A DNA stretch of 28,307 nt from Welwitschia mirabilis (lineage: Eukaryota; Gnetophyta; Gnetopsida; Welwitschiales), in NCBI GenBank assembly GCA_051453625.1, contig JBOZIK010000001.1, positions 181,541,604-181,569,910 on the forward strand, read 5' to 3'. The stretch's first letter is position 1, and each line of letters opens with the position of its first letter. The notes beneath the pieces are model-generated. The model did not search any database. It had not been told where the DNA came from and saw nothing but the letters and a program-made list of their open reading frames with translations. This document shows, one piece after another, positions 1-9,695 of this stretch. The position numbers and the translations under genes were made by a program.

Positions 1-144
1 TACCTGGATTTAACTCAAAGTCAATTAATCCTTCATTCTCTCTGATATTTCGTCTTCTTACTGATATTAATCATGTCCATGCATGTTCCAGAAACGATGG
101 TCACAAGAAAAAATAAAAATTACAGAAACCCAAAAACACACGGA

Positions 145-518
145 CTATCATCCAGATAAGTCATTTGGATGATAGATAGGATAACTGAAGAACTACTATA
201 GGAAAAAAAGCTAGAATATGGGAAATTTTTGTATCAATAAAAATATATTGTCATCCTTTCGGGTCATGGGGATGATAGACGAGATGACAAAAGAGAAATG
301 CAGAAACTAAAAATTTTTAGAAATAAAACTTACATGGTAAAAAAAAACATAGACATTCATCCACCCGTATCGTGGGGATGATAGATAAGATGACATAGTC
401 GCAGAAACAAACTAAGGCAAATGCAAAAAAAATAGACTTTAAAACAAACTACAACAAATGTAGAAAAAATAAACTATCATTCTTACAGGTCATGGGGATG
501 ACAGAAAAGATGATAGTT
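145..518. repeat. Four diverged hairpin-containing tandem repeats, period about 103-120 bp
   Basis: A core reading roughly catggggatgatagannagatga recurs, with GGATG starting at 167, 270, 376 and 496, giving spacings of 103, 106 and 120 bases. Each copy can fold back. In copy 1 the arms ctatcatcca (145-154) and tggatgatag (166-175) pair perfectly over 10 bp with an 11-nt loop. In copy 2 TGTCATC (249-255) pairs with GATGACA (283-289). In copy 4 aactatcat (472-480) pairs with atgatagtt (510-518). Copy 3 is weaker. A-rich spacers containing 'gcagaaac' or 'aatgcaaaa' separate the copies. The function is unknown. Confidence 0.75.
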
Positions 519-681
519 AAAAAAGTAAATGGAAAATACAGAATATAAATCATAGAAAATAAAACCTTCTTTAACCTAATCTAGGAAAAATACAACACTA
601 ATGCAAAATAGATAACCTAAATAGAAGTTTCAAGGTACTTATCTCTCATCAGTAACACTTCTCTTAGCTCTTTGCAGCCTT

Positions 682-698
682 CCCTGGCAATGGTACCA
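682..698 (-). promoter_or_regulatory. Degenerate primer-binding site, Athila/Tat type
   Basis: On the minus strand this reads TGGTACCATTGCCAGGG. The plant Athila/Tat Ty3/gypsy consensus is TGGCGCCGTTGCCGGGG, so nearly every mismatch is a CpG that became TA or CA. The site primes minus-strand DNA synthesis from a host tRNA. It lies three bases from a TG at 702, the expected inner edge of an LTR. The family assignment rests on recalled consensus and the match is clear despite decay. Confidence 0.8.
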
Positions 699-1011
699 AA
701 ATGTTGAAATGTGAATTCTTATGATCTGAAAGTCCTTTAGATAAACATGTAGTTCACATAAATCACAAAAATGACACTCTAGTATAGATAGAAGTTCACC
801 TGAATGTCATAATCTAACAAAGGCACTAGGCTTGGAGTTAGAGAAATGATTTTTACTACTGTATTCTATTATTCTTTTGTCTTTATAGAAAACTAAGTAA
901 CAATACTGCAAGTAATGAAATGCTATGGAAATGCAATGGAAATATAATGAAGGTGTATCTTATGTAGACTTTAGTCTTCCTATCATAGGACTACTTCTCT
1001 ATAACTTATAT

Positions 1012-1265
1012 NNNNNNNNNNNNNNNNNNNNNNNNNNNNNNNNNNNNNNNNNNNNNNNNNNNNNNNNNNNNNNNNNNNNNNNNNNNNNNNNNNNNNNNNN
1101 NNNNNNNNNNNNNNNNNNNNNNNNNNNNNNNNNNNNNNNNNNNNNNNNNNNNNNNNNNNNNNNNNNNNNNNNNNNNNNNNNNNNNNNNNNNNNNNNNNNN
1201 NNNNNNNNNNNNNNNNNNNNNNNNNNNNNNNNNNNNNNNNNNNNNNNNNNNNNNNNNNNNNNNNN
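1012..1265. other. Assembly gap (254 N)
   Basis: This is a run of N inside the presumed LTR. Reading frames drawn across it are artefacts. Confidence 0.99.
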
Positions 1266-1415
1266 AGAATATAATAATAGAACCTTAATGAGAGGGACAT
1301 AGTCTGACACTAAGGGGACTCCTTTCTGAAGTATGGGATAGACCTCTCGCCTTCAAGCTTTCATCACAAGTATGGAGAACAAAAGATGGAAAATGAAAAT
1401 GAAAGGGGAGAGGGG

Positions 1416-1427
1416 TAGTTATAGAGT
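1416..1427 (-). promoter_or_regulatory. Possible TATA element of the left LTR
   Basis: The minus strand reads ACTCTATAACTA, followed downstream by a pyrimidine-rich CCCCTCTCCCC tract. The same order of TATA-like box, pyrimidine tract and TTTTCATTTT is present on the minus strand in both LTRs of the other element (10856-10900 and 19868-19911). This parallel layout suggests a core promoter. No transcription evidence is available. Confidence 0.35.
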
Positions 1428-1543
1428 TTTGAAAGAATAAATGGACAGTTAAACCCTCAAGACAGGAAAAGAAACCCTAACAACTTGTGTGGCCCATTGG
1501 CACTCATTGCAAGGCAGAAATAGTTGTCGTCTTGTACGTCATC

Positions 1544-1776
1544 CACACAATAGAGGGGACAACGCCATCTTAGCAGCTTGGATTATGTGTTCCATGCCTT
1601 GGATTATATCCACTGCACTACCATTAGTCCTATGGTGTCATCTTCAATGTCGTCAGGACGAAAAGGTAGACGATCCATTCTTGATATGTGTGTCAGGTGC
1701 TGTGGTTGGCACTGTAGGCTTCTGTCCATGTCAGCAATCTGGATATCTTGAGTTTCGTTCACACAATAGAGGGGAC
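1544..1776 (-). repeat. 17-bp perfect direct repeat pair in U3-like sequence (1544-1560, 1760-1776)
   Basis: CACACAATAGAGGGGAC occurs twice in the same orientation, 216 bases apart, and the sequence diverges just outside the core. The pair lies upstream, on the minus strand, of the proposed TATA box. A TACGTCA motif (TGACGTA on the minus strand, resembling a bZIP/TGA site) occurs at 1535-1541. Repeated short motifs in U3 often act as enhancers in plant LTRs; that role here is inference. Confidence 0.6.
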
Positions 1777-2074
1777 GATGGTCTTCTTTTCTTCTTTCTC
1801 TAAGGTAAATCAGTCTTTACATCATTCCATTCTTCTCCTATCCTGCAATATTAGAATAAGCTCGAAAAAAATGCTAAAAATGTTGGATATCACATGTTTT
1901 GCTAATCATCCTATTAATCCTTCATAATCATTAGTATTACATCAAAACCTGTATAAATTCCCTATAGAAATACTTAAAACACACTATCAAATTTCCACAA
2001 ATTGGCATTGCAACAAAGTCTATTTAGTAAAAAAAGTCACATTAATGATGAAGGAAAAACTTCTTCATAAACAC

Positions 2075-2395
2075 AAGGATCTTAGATTATCAACTATCCT
2101 AGTGATTATAATGAAAAACAAGTATCTCATGATTTATGCAACCTAAAAGCTAGTATTAATATCATTCCTTCCTATTTATGCAAAATTTTAGGTTCAAAAG
2201 CCTTTATTAAAACCAACATAATCTTATTCTTAGCTAATAAATTAGTCATAAGCCCAAAAGAAATCATTGAAAATGTATTTAGACAAGTTAGCTAAGAAAT
2301 ATACTTGATAGATTTTATGGTAGTAGATATTACAAAAACTTATTTCTAATTATACTAGAAAGACCTTCACTAGCTATAGAAAATGCATTAATTCA
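2075..2395 (+). pseudogene. Retrotransposon aspartic protease relic
   Basis: The translation contains SHDLCNLKASINIIPSYLCK (2125-2184), matching the family pattern LCDLGASVSLMP..VCKKLG. The catalytic Asp codon is AAT-like (AAC, 2140-2142) and the Gly is Lys (AAA, 2146-2148), so the active site D-L-G-A-S is lost. A shifted frame from 2343 gives LIILERPSLAIENALI, corresponding to the ILGRPFLATGRALI segment at the end of the domain. At least one frameshift separates the two blocks. This domain would have cleaved the Gag-Pol polyprotein. Confidence 0.8.
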
Positions 2396-2838
2396 TTGTC
2401 CCATTGGACTACTATAATGGACTTTAGCAAACCTTAAAGTAACATGACTATTTTCAACCTATCAGAATGATAAGAGGAATGGAAACATGGGGAAGAATTA
2501 AGGTTCATTGACATCACTACATGAGCTTTAATCTCTACAAATCCTCTTCAGCTAGAATTAAAAAATAAACATCAAAACCTTCTAGAGATAGATGGATAAC
2601 TCTAAGAAGTGACATCAATGGAAGAAATAATACCTTTTTTTGCTCTATAAAATCAAGAAATTATCATTTAAAATTAGTTCTAATAAGAATTAGAGCTAAA
2701 ATAAATATCCTCCACCTTAAAATACATTATCCCTACTAAAGAAAAAAAATAAAACCATTGATCATTACTAATTATTTGAAATACAAATAATAAGATTACT
2801 TGAAGACATAAAAGAAAGAATATTTTTCTTGTTCATTT

Positions 2839-3620
2839 GAAGATATTCAAAAGGGGATATTAATAGCCTTAGTAATGCATAAAACTTGCTTGAAAGAAAA
2901 TACTAAAGTAGTTTGGCATCCTTCTTGATGATTTAACATAGCATTCCAAAAATTAGTTAAACATGAGATCCATAAGTTATGAAAAAAAAAACATCATATA
3001 TTTATTATTTAATAGTGATAAATAAGTTTAATTATCATCATATCCAACAAGAATACTAATTAATTGTATTGATTTTGGAAAATTGAATGAGAACATAAAG
3101 AAATACTACTTTTCCATACCATACATTAATCAAAATCTCAAGACATCAATAAGATATGACATTAATACTTCTTAAATGGTTTTATTAATTACAACCAAAT
3201 TTATATAACATTCAAAGACTAACATAAAACTATATTTACTTCACCATTTGGAGCCTTTGCTTACTAATGAATGCCTTTTAAATTATCTAATGCACCTAAT
3301 ACCTTTCAAATAGCTATGATGTTTATCTTTTTAGATATGTTAGAATATTTTATAGATATTTTATAAATGATTTCTCCATATATGGTGATTTTTTTGAGCA
3401 ACTTCCAAATGAGCTAAAAATAGTTTACTATGATTCTCATAAAATACTTGAAGTTTAGTTGGAGAAAAAAATCCATTTAATGGATAAAAGTGAAATTATC
3501 TTAGGACATGTTGTGTCACATGATAGAATAATTATGGATCCTAGAAAAATTTAAGTAATCACATCTTTGTAAATCCCCATTAATTGTAAGAGGTTTCTTA
3601 GGACATGTAACATACTATTA
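2839..3620 (+). pseudogene. Ty3/gypsy reverse transcriptase relic
   Basis: The region begins near EDIQKGILIALVMHK (2839 on), which matches the DIKGISPS.CMH segment just before RT. It continues through a LDGYSGYNQI-like block (LNGFINYNQI) and SPFGAFAY at 3241-3264. Two stops (TAA TGA, 3265-3270) stand where the family has Arg-Arg before MPFGL, as expected from C-to-T change in CGA codons. The catalytic motif reads FINDFSIYG (3360-3386): one of the two Asp residues has become Asn. GHVVSHDRIIMDPRKI follows (3504 on). The enzyme is dead by several independent changes. Confidence 0.85.
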
Positions 3621-3699
3621 TTAATTTATCAAGGATTTTTTTTAAAGTTGAAAAACTTTTAAATGAATTATCAGAAAAGTATAAATCATTTATATGATT

Positions 3700-4110
3700 T
3701 AAACTTCATGAAGAAGCTTTTAAGATATTTAAAGAAAATGTTACTATTATTCCTATTATTAGCATGTCAAATTAGAAATATCCTTTTTAATATTATGTGT
3801 AATTCTAGTAATATGATAATTGATTTGGCCTTAGGATAATACATTGATCATAAGCCACATGTTATGTACTACATTTCAAAAACTCTTGACATTACCTAAC
3901 ATAATCACATGGCAACTAAAATGGAATTACTAGCAATTTTTATACTACTTAATAAATTTTAACATTATTTTATAGATTTTAAAACTTGAATCTACATGCA
4001 TCATTCAGCTATCAAGTTTTTAGTAATTAAACGAATTAATAATGTATGGATTATGCAATTGTTTGCTTATTCAAGAATCTAACTTAGACATCTAAGACAA
4101 ATGAGGCTAT
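3700..4110 (+). pseudogene. Retrotransposon RNase H relic
   Basis: The sequence after RT reads, across frames, EEAFKIFKENVTIIPII, then CNSSNMIIDLALG.YIDHKPHVMYY.SKTLD, then ATKMELLAI. These match the CDASD.A.GAVLGQ......YYASKTL......TTEKELLAIV pattern of gypsy RNase H. The Asp of CDAS is Asn (CNSS), so a metal-binding acidic residue is missing. Stops are frequent. In an active element this domain would remove RNA from RNA-DNA hybrids. Confidence 0.75.
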
Positions 4111-4236
4111 GATAATGTAGTATCTAATCATCTCTCTTATCTCAAAATATTAAAACATTATTAAATGAATAATACCTTTGATGAGAGGTTTATAGCTAAA
4201 AATATATCCACAATTCATTTTAATCCCAATAATGAA

Positions 4237-5400
4237 GATCCATGTTATGCACATATAGCTAATTATCTATCCATTCTTTGAATGCCTCATGATTAGTCAA
4301 GTGAGGAAAAAAAAAAAAATCTATTTCTTACAATAAGTAAGATCTACATCTAGAAGACTCTAGCCTTACATAGAACTAATAAATACAAAATTACTCTTTG
4401 GTGTATTCCAAAATGGGAATAACCTTAAATCCTTTATTAATTAACTTTGTTTTAGGGCTCTTGAATCCATATTTTAAAATTTTATGTATGTCAATGAATA
4501 GGAGATTTATTAAAACAAAATGAAATATGCATAAATATAATCATTTAATGTGAATCCTTTAATGTTTAAGGATTCAGTTTTATAAGATCATTTCCTAAAT
4601 TTAATGGTGTTCAATATGTTATTCTATTATTAATTATGTTACGAAATGAATAAAAGATAAAGACACTAGGACTATAAATGTTAAATTCATAGTTAAATTT
4701 CTAATAAATACATCTAATAATGTTTTAAACATACACAAGTACATATTATTGATTAAACAATCCACTTTATTAATTAAACTATGAAGAGATTAATCAAATG
4801 TATAGGTATTTCTCATAAAGTTATAAGTGCCTCTCACTTATAGACTAATGAACAAGTTAAAAATTACAACTTAGAGATTAAACGAATTTTGGTCAAAATG
4901 ATCAACTGTAATAAAGATTGGTATATGAACCTAAATGATGCATTATGGGCCTAAATAACCACTTGGAGATATTTCTTATAATACAACTGAGATCAACTAG
5001 TTTATGGAAATCAATGCTTACTTTTAATATAAATTAAAATAACTCTTAGATTTGGTTATAAAAATTGAATCTTAACAATAAAGAAAATATCTCAAAGAGG
5101 CTCTTATTACTTATGAAAGTGGATGAGATGTGATATCATATAGTAAGTCAACAATGCCTGTATGACAAAAAGCTAAAATACCACCACAAGAAAAATATTA
5201 TATGCAATAATTTTAATATTTATGGTAAATTTTTACTATATAACATGAGGTTACATGAGTTCATTAGAAAATCAGTCACCAAATGAAAAGAATCTTTTAA
5301 GGTTATCAAAGCAAGTTAGAATGGAAGTGTAGCTATAAAGAACCTTACTGATATTAATAAATTCACTATAAATGGTTAACACTTAAAATTATATCATGAT
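4237..5400 (+). pseudogene. Retrotransposon integrase relic with C-terminal domain
   Basis: DPCYAHIANYL (4237-4269) matches the DPWYADIANYL block that precedes the zinc-binding region in plant Athila/Tat integrases. A well-preserved stretch at 4868-4951 reads NLEIKRILVKMINCNKDWYMNLNDALWA, corresponding to AN.EIKRILEK.VN.NRKDW...L.DALWAYRT near the end of the catalytic core. Around 5323-5400, GSVAIKNLTDINKFTING matches the ..GAVEIKNP.DG..FKVNG tail. The D,D,E catalytic residues could not all be located between these anchors, and the frame breaks repeatedly. Confidence 0.8.
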
Positions 5401-6650
5401 AATAATCCAAAAAATCTTTGTATCATTCTTGTAGAATACATGAACATATAACCAAAAAATTACCTCTAATTCTACATAATTAGAATCTTTTCACCTTATT
5501 TACATCATTGTCTAGTCTTTCTACTCATGGAATTTACTTCATTTTCATAGTATATAAGTACTAATAATCTTTAGACACACAAGGATAATTATATTGATAC
5601 TTAACTTTTTGCATAAAATGTTTAGTATACATAATATCACCTCTTAAATCATAATAATATATTTAATTGCAATGAAAGGTAAACATTCCTTATAATTGTA
5701 ACTTTGGTAATTAACATGAGTTATATTTTGGAATCAACAAATTATATTGGGTGTTCCATCCCATTATTCCTATATTTTTCTAGTAGACTTTATATTCCAT
5801 GAAAGAGAATTATTTAACACATTAAAGAAAAAGAAAAATTAAAATTAAAAATAAAAATTAAAAGTAATATCACAATTTTCTATTATATATGCACAAAGGA
5901 AAATATTCCTAAGAGGAGCCTTTGATATTATAATATGATAGCTATGAGGACTCCACTACAAGGTTAGTTGACCATGATCTATACATTATCTTACATGTCC
6001 TTAGTCCTCTAACACTAGTCCTCATTATAATTGAAGTTGAGTTACATTAAATAAGAATCATAGTTCTTTGCCATACAACACAACTTTTACACTTCTATTC
6101 CTTCATTGAGCCTATATTTTTAATAATATTATACTATAGTGTTGTGCATGATAATTTGTAGTTCATTGTTAAGAACTAGATAGTAGAAACTTTAATACTA
6201 CTTTAATAGCTATCAAAATAACCAAAGGACATATGTGAGGAAGAGATGATCTAGTTATTCTATTATGTTTTTGAAACAATATGAAGATTCATCATTACCT
6301 CATAGTGACTAAATTAGTTTTGTTCTAAGTCATCTCACTCAAGATCAAGAGGATGATTAGTGGAGGTTATTAAATTTTTAACTAAGAACATACATCTAAT
6401 TATCATTTACTTAATACTATAAATTCTAACCATCTTAATAATAAAAGAAGTTATTAAGCCATTTAGTAAATCATATTTCTACCATAGCTTTTCCTTAAAC
6501 TATATTTTCATTCTTTCTCATTACTTATACTTTATTATTCATTATTTTAATTCCACTATCATTCTCATGTTTTCATATAACCATTTACTAGAGAGTTATC
6601 AAAAGCTTTAAAAAGGGGAGTATCTACTCCCTTTTTGGTCTAGATTAAGC
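5401..6650 (+). other. Non-coding tail downstream of the gypsy pol relic
   Basis: No domain was recognised. Short frames such as one near 5940-6050 look weakly protein-like, and Athila elements can carry an extra downstream frame, but nothing here supports that. The stretch ends near a purine-rich tract at about 6610, which may mark the junction with a 3' LTR. Confidence 0.4.
6610..6637. repeat. Polypurine-like tract forming a hairpin
   Basis: AAAAAGGGGAGTA is followed after two bases by TACTCCCTTTTTGG, an almost perfect inverted repeat broken by one base. The purine run resembles the AAAGGGGGAGTA polypurine tracts seen before 3' LTRs in plants. It could be the plus-strand primer of the gypsy relic, or a hairpin (terminator-like or MITE-like) by chance. 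No matching LTR was identified downstream. Confidence 0.4.
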
Positions 6651-7739
6651 TTTTATAAACATTAAATGTAAATGCTAACTTTTACTAGATTGAGAACAAA
6701 TGATTACTAGCACACTCAAAGTTATTTCCAACCACATACATGGAAGTAATGTTTCAACTCTATGCAATAAGAAGACTAAAACAACCATTAATAACCTAGT
6801 AGAAGAAATATTCATAATACTATTATTATTCATGATGAAATATGATAGTCCAATTTTTTTGGCTCGATTTCATTCCCAATGGAGATAGTTTACCTATTAT
6901 GGAGATTTCTTTGAAATAAGTTTAATCATTTGATGAAAGTTCCCAATATGTAATAGAGAATCAACTAAATGGAAGTAAAGGAATTAAGTGTATAATCTCA
7001 TTATGGGTTTAAGTCTAGATAAACCTCAATAGAAGGAAAAATGCTCCTTATATGGTAAACATAAGATTTAAGCCAAAAATCTAGAATAAATCAAGCCTAT
7101 TCTAATAAATAAGTGTTTTTATTAATTTAAGAGAATAGATAGTCATGATAATTCCCTAGCTTGGAGTTGTTGATAAGGGGATAAATGTGAAATTATAAAT
7201 TTCACTAACCCACTTACTATGCATGCTCTTATCTACATCTAGAATTACCTTACTTGTTTATAATCTTTTTTAATGTTATCACTTGTGCTTCTAATGATGA
7301 CTTGTATCCTTAACCTAGGTAATGATGAAATGTTAATTCTCTTGATTCATATGACTAGAAAAGTATGAATTCATACCTTAACTAATGTTTGTAAATGACG
7401 TAGGAAATCATTAATAAAGTTTCAAGGATCTATGAAAATTAAGTTCTTTTGGCTTAAATAAAAAATTGAACAATCATTATGTGAAATCGAGGACCCACAA
7501 AATTTTTAAGAAATAGACAAAAGCACTGATATCATCATTAAATTAGATATCATGCATGTAATAACTCATCTTAATTTAATAAACAAAGTCAACAAAGTAT
7601 GTAAAAACTAAGTAGCATTACCCTTTCTAAAATTGTACATAAATCTTTAATGTAAGTGCATTTAATAAAGGAAAAGGAAAAAAATTTTAAAAAAATAAAT
7701 AAATATAAAATAGATTATTTCCTATTAATTACTCTATGA

Positions 7740-8310
7740 TTAAATGATAATACCTAAACATTATCACATTATATCACTTAGTGATAATAAAAAATAATAA
7801 AAGAAAATATAATTATTAAAAAAAAAGGAAAAACCCCATAAAAATGGACTATCACTAATAGATCTTATAGTGAACTAAGAGTAATAAAATAAATTATCTC
7901 ATTAAATAGCAATGTGATCCTAGGTGATAGAAAGGATTTCAAAACTGATACTTATTTTTTATTGCTAACTTATTACATAAGGCTTTTGGATGAAAATTGA
8001 TTTTCATTCATGCATGATAATATCTATGATACAATGAAACTTTTATACCATTTGTTCTAACTTTATCACAAGCCATTTTAGTCCATGATAAGTTTGGATT
8101 CCTAACTAATATCCATCACATCTTATCACATGGTGATAATTATAGTTAAAAATTAGAATTAATCTCTGTAACTGTTTTATGTCTATTACAACATAAGGAA
8201 TTTCATTATAACATTTGATTTTTAGTTTAATAGTAATCTCATGAAATTATAAAGTAATAAATGTCATGATAACCATTTAAAAAATTTATTATAATCCTAT
8301 CACTTTATGA
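7740..8310. repeat. Cluster of TATCAC...GTGATA short palindromes
   Basis: Perfect inverted repeats include TATCAC-tta-GTGATA (7772-7786) and TTATCAC-atg-GTGATAA (8123-8139). Further single or imperfect copies occur near 7761, 7851-7873, 7912-7930, 8064-8095 and 8297-8314. The motif is too frequent here to ignore, although AT-rich DNA makes short matches common. It may be a decayed MITE or LTR fragment. Confidence 0.45.
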
Positions 8311-8626
8311 TAGATTCATTACATTAAAAAAAATATAAATAAGAAGTTCTGATCTCCCTTTTTTTTTTTTTAATCCATTAGTATGTGTCATCTTTTCTCT
8401 ACCTTGTGAGAAAATCTCTTTTATTCCCAATAATTATCATCATCTTATCAAAAGCAAAATATTATAGTCACTTATATCCTAAGTCCAATAATCTACCCAT
8501 AGTTGTGTATTAAGAAGGAGTATAATCACATACATATCTACTCCTATTTCATTGCCATAACTAGCTTGTACTCCTATTTTTAATTCCCTCTAAAAATATT
8601 TCATAGTTAATAACAATCAAATAGAG

Positions 8627-8636
8627 NNNNNNNNNN
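8627..8636. other. Assembly gap (10 N)
   Basis: A short run of N, probably a placeholder of arbitrary size. Confidence 0.99.
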
Positions 8637-9695
8637 GGGGCTACCCTCATTTTTAGAATGTGATAATAGTTTGTAGCTTGAAATAGTCATGGATGGACTC
8701 ATCCAAAACATGATTCATCATAGCTTCAAATGATTTGTACATTTCTCTTGCAAAGATTACTATCCTATTCTAGTAATAAAATTCTATATAAATATGATCT
8801 TATATGACAAACATGAAAATATCATAGAAAACCCTAACCAACTAGAGCATAGAATAATCATCAGATCCAAGGTAATATAGATAAATATTAAAATTACTAA
8901 GGAATTCCTACATGAATGATACAATATTTCCCATGAGATAAAGAAATTATACATTGATCAAGCTATCAAGGATTAGAAATGGAATTATTTAGATCATTAA
9001 AAATAAAAGAAATTGATCCTAATATGGCATTCTTGTATTTTAAAAAGGAATTATTCATTCAAGATTTATCTCTTATAAGTCAAGTGTATTTTAAATTAGT
9101 TGCTTTCAAAATCCATTTCATGACCATGTACCTAATTTAATGACATTACATGCTAGCTAGTAATTGTACTATAGAATAAAAATCCTTATAATTTACCCAA
9201 TAGCATTTTAAAAGTTATAAAATATACCATTCAACCACTCATTATAATATCCTTTTCCTTATTCATTGATATCATTTTAAGAATCTAGAATATACTTTTA
9301 CCTTTATGGGAAGCTCTAGCATACATGACTAGCCTATCCATTAAAGATCTTTCAAATCCACTTAATATAAAGTTGAAAAGAATAACCTCTAAAAAGACCT
9401 CAAATGACTCAAATGGACACCACCATAATAGAATTTCTTATTAAATAATTTAATCTTTTGAGAGAAAGCATTCAAAATACTAAAAAATAACTTTAGAATT
9501 AGATGTAAACTATATAATCCCAAATCAATTACCTTATGGAAGAAATGAAATAAATCAAGATACACTTAGAAGTTGAAGTTGATAGGGCAACTAGTCCTCC
9601 TCTTCCTAGTAAAGAAGAAGATTTCTAACACATGAAATTATAATTTCTCAATTGTAATGATATTGATTTATTTTTATAAATTTAATGTAATGAAT

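Larger units (their letters stand above)
1..701 (-). mobile_element. Leader (5' untranslated/gag-proximal part) of a minus-strand Athila/Tat-like retrotransposon, partial
   Basis: This stretch lies directly downstream, on the minus strand, of the primer-binding site at 682-698, so by position it is the leader between the LTR and gag. No convincing gag reading frame is seen on the minus strand. It contains four diverged hairpin repeats (145-518) and A-rich spacers. The element continues off the left edge, so coding domains and the 3' LTR cannot be seen. The placement is inference from the primer-binding site and LTR edge; the sequence alone has no recognisable domain. Confidence 0.55.
702..1850 (-). 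mobile_element. 5' LTR of a minus-strand Athila/Tat-like Ty3/gypsy element (outer edge approximate)
   Basis: The inner edge is set by the primer-binding site: on the minus strand the LTR ends ...TTTCAACA, then a short spacer, then the site at 698-682. The outer edge is uncertain because the second LTR is outside the window. I place it before about 1900, because plus-strand protease of another element is recognisable from about 2075. A 254-base gap (1012-1265) lies inside. A purine-rich block at 1390-1415 beside a TATA-like sequence (1416-1427, minus) suggests the U3/R junction, with U3 at roughly 1430-1850. U3 is visibly richer in G, C and CpG than the surrounding DNA. Confidence 0.6.
2075..5400 (+). 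mobile_element. Degenerate Ty3/gypsy pol (protease-RT-RNase H-integrase), Athila/Tat-like
   Basis: Read across stops and frameshifts, the plus strand gives the domain order PR-RT-RH-INT, which is diagnostic of Ty3/gypsy rather than Ty1/copia. Conserved landmarks include the protease DLGAS site (as NLKAS), the RT SPFGAFAY...MPF.L.NAP.TFQ block, FINDFSIYG in place of the catalytic FLDDFSIYG, LGHVVS.., the RNase H YY.SKTL.. block, the pre-integrase CYAHIANYL block and the integrase tail NLEIKRIL...DW...L.DALWA. The combination resembles plant Athila/Tat pol. No gag or flanking LTR of this copy was found. It lies opposite in orientation to the LTR at 702-1850, so it belongs to a separate insertion. 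It cannot encode a protein. Confidence 0.85.
6651..9695. other. AT-rich intergenic sequence, no gene identified
   Basis: I see no recognisable protein or RNA gene on either strand. The longest gap-free frame (6700-6888, plus) has no recognisable motif. The region includes a perfect 8-bp inverted repeat at 7187-7205, a cluster of TATCAC/GTGATA palindromes at 7740-8310, T- and A-rich runs, and a short gap. A plus-strand piece at about 9568-9633 reads HLEVEVDRATSPPLPSKEEDF then stop; it looks like a real protein end, possibly from a retroelement, but is unassigned. Confidence 0.6.

Noticed and set aside
145-518. CRISPR-like array of spaced repeats
   Set aside because: The repeats are diverged and the spacers A-rich and similar to each other, in a plant retrotransposon leader; this is a tandem repeat, not a CRISPR.
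925-1310. Open frames of 103-125 codons on both strands
   Set aside because: Most of each translation is unknown bases from the gap at 1012-1265.
1489-1803. Plus-strand 104-codon open frame
   Set aside because: It lies in the U3-like part of a minus-strand LTR, starts at a non-ATG codon (GTG) in the sequence shown, and includes the 17-bp repeats translated as HNRGD twice. GC-rich composition explains its openness.
6700-6888. 62-codon plus-strand frame
   Set aside because: No recognisable motif, no supporting neighbours, and a length consistent with chance.
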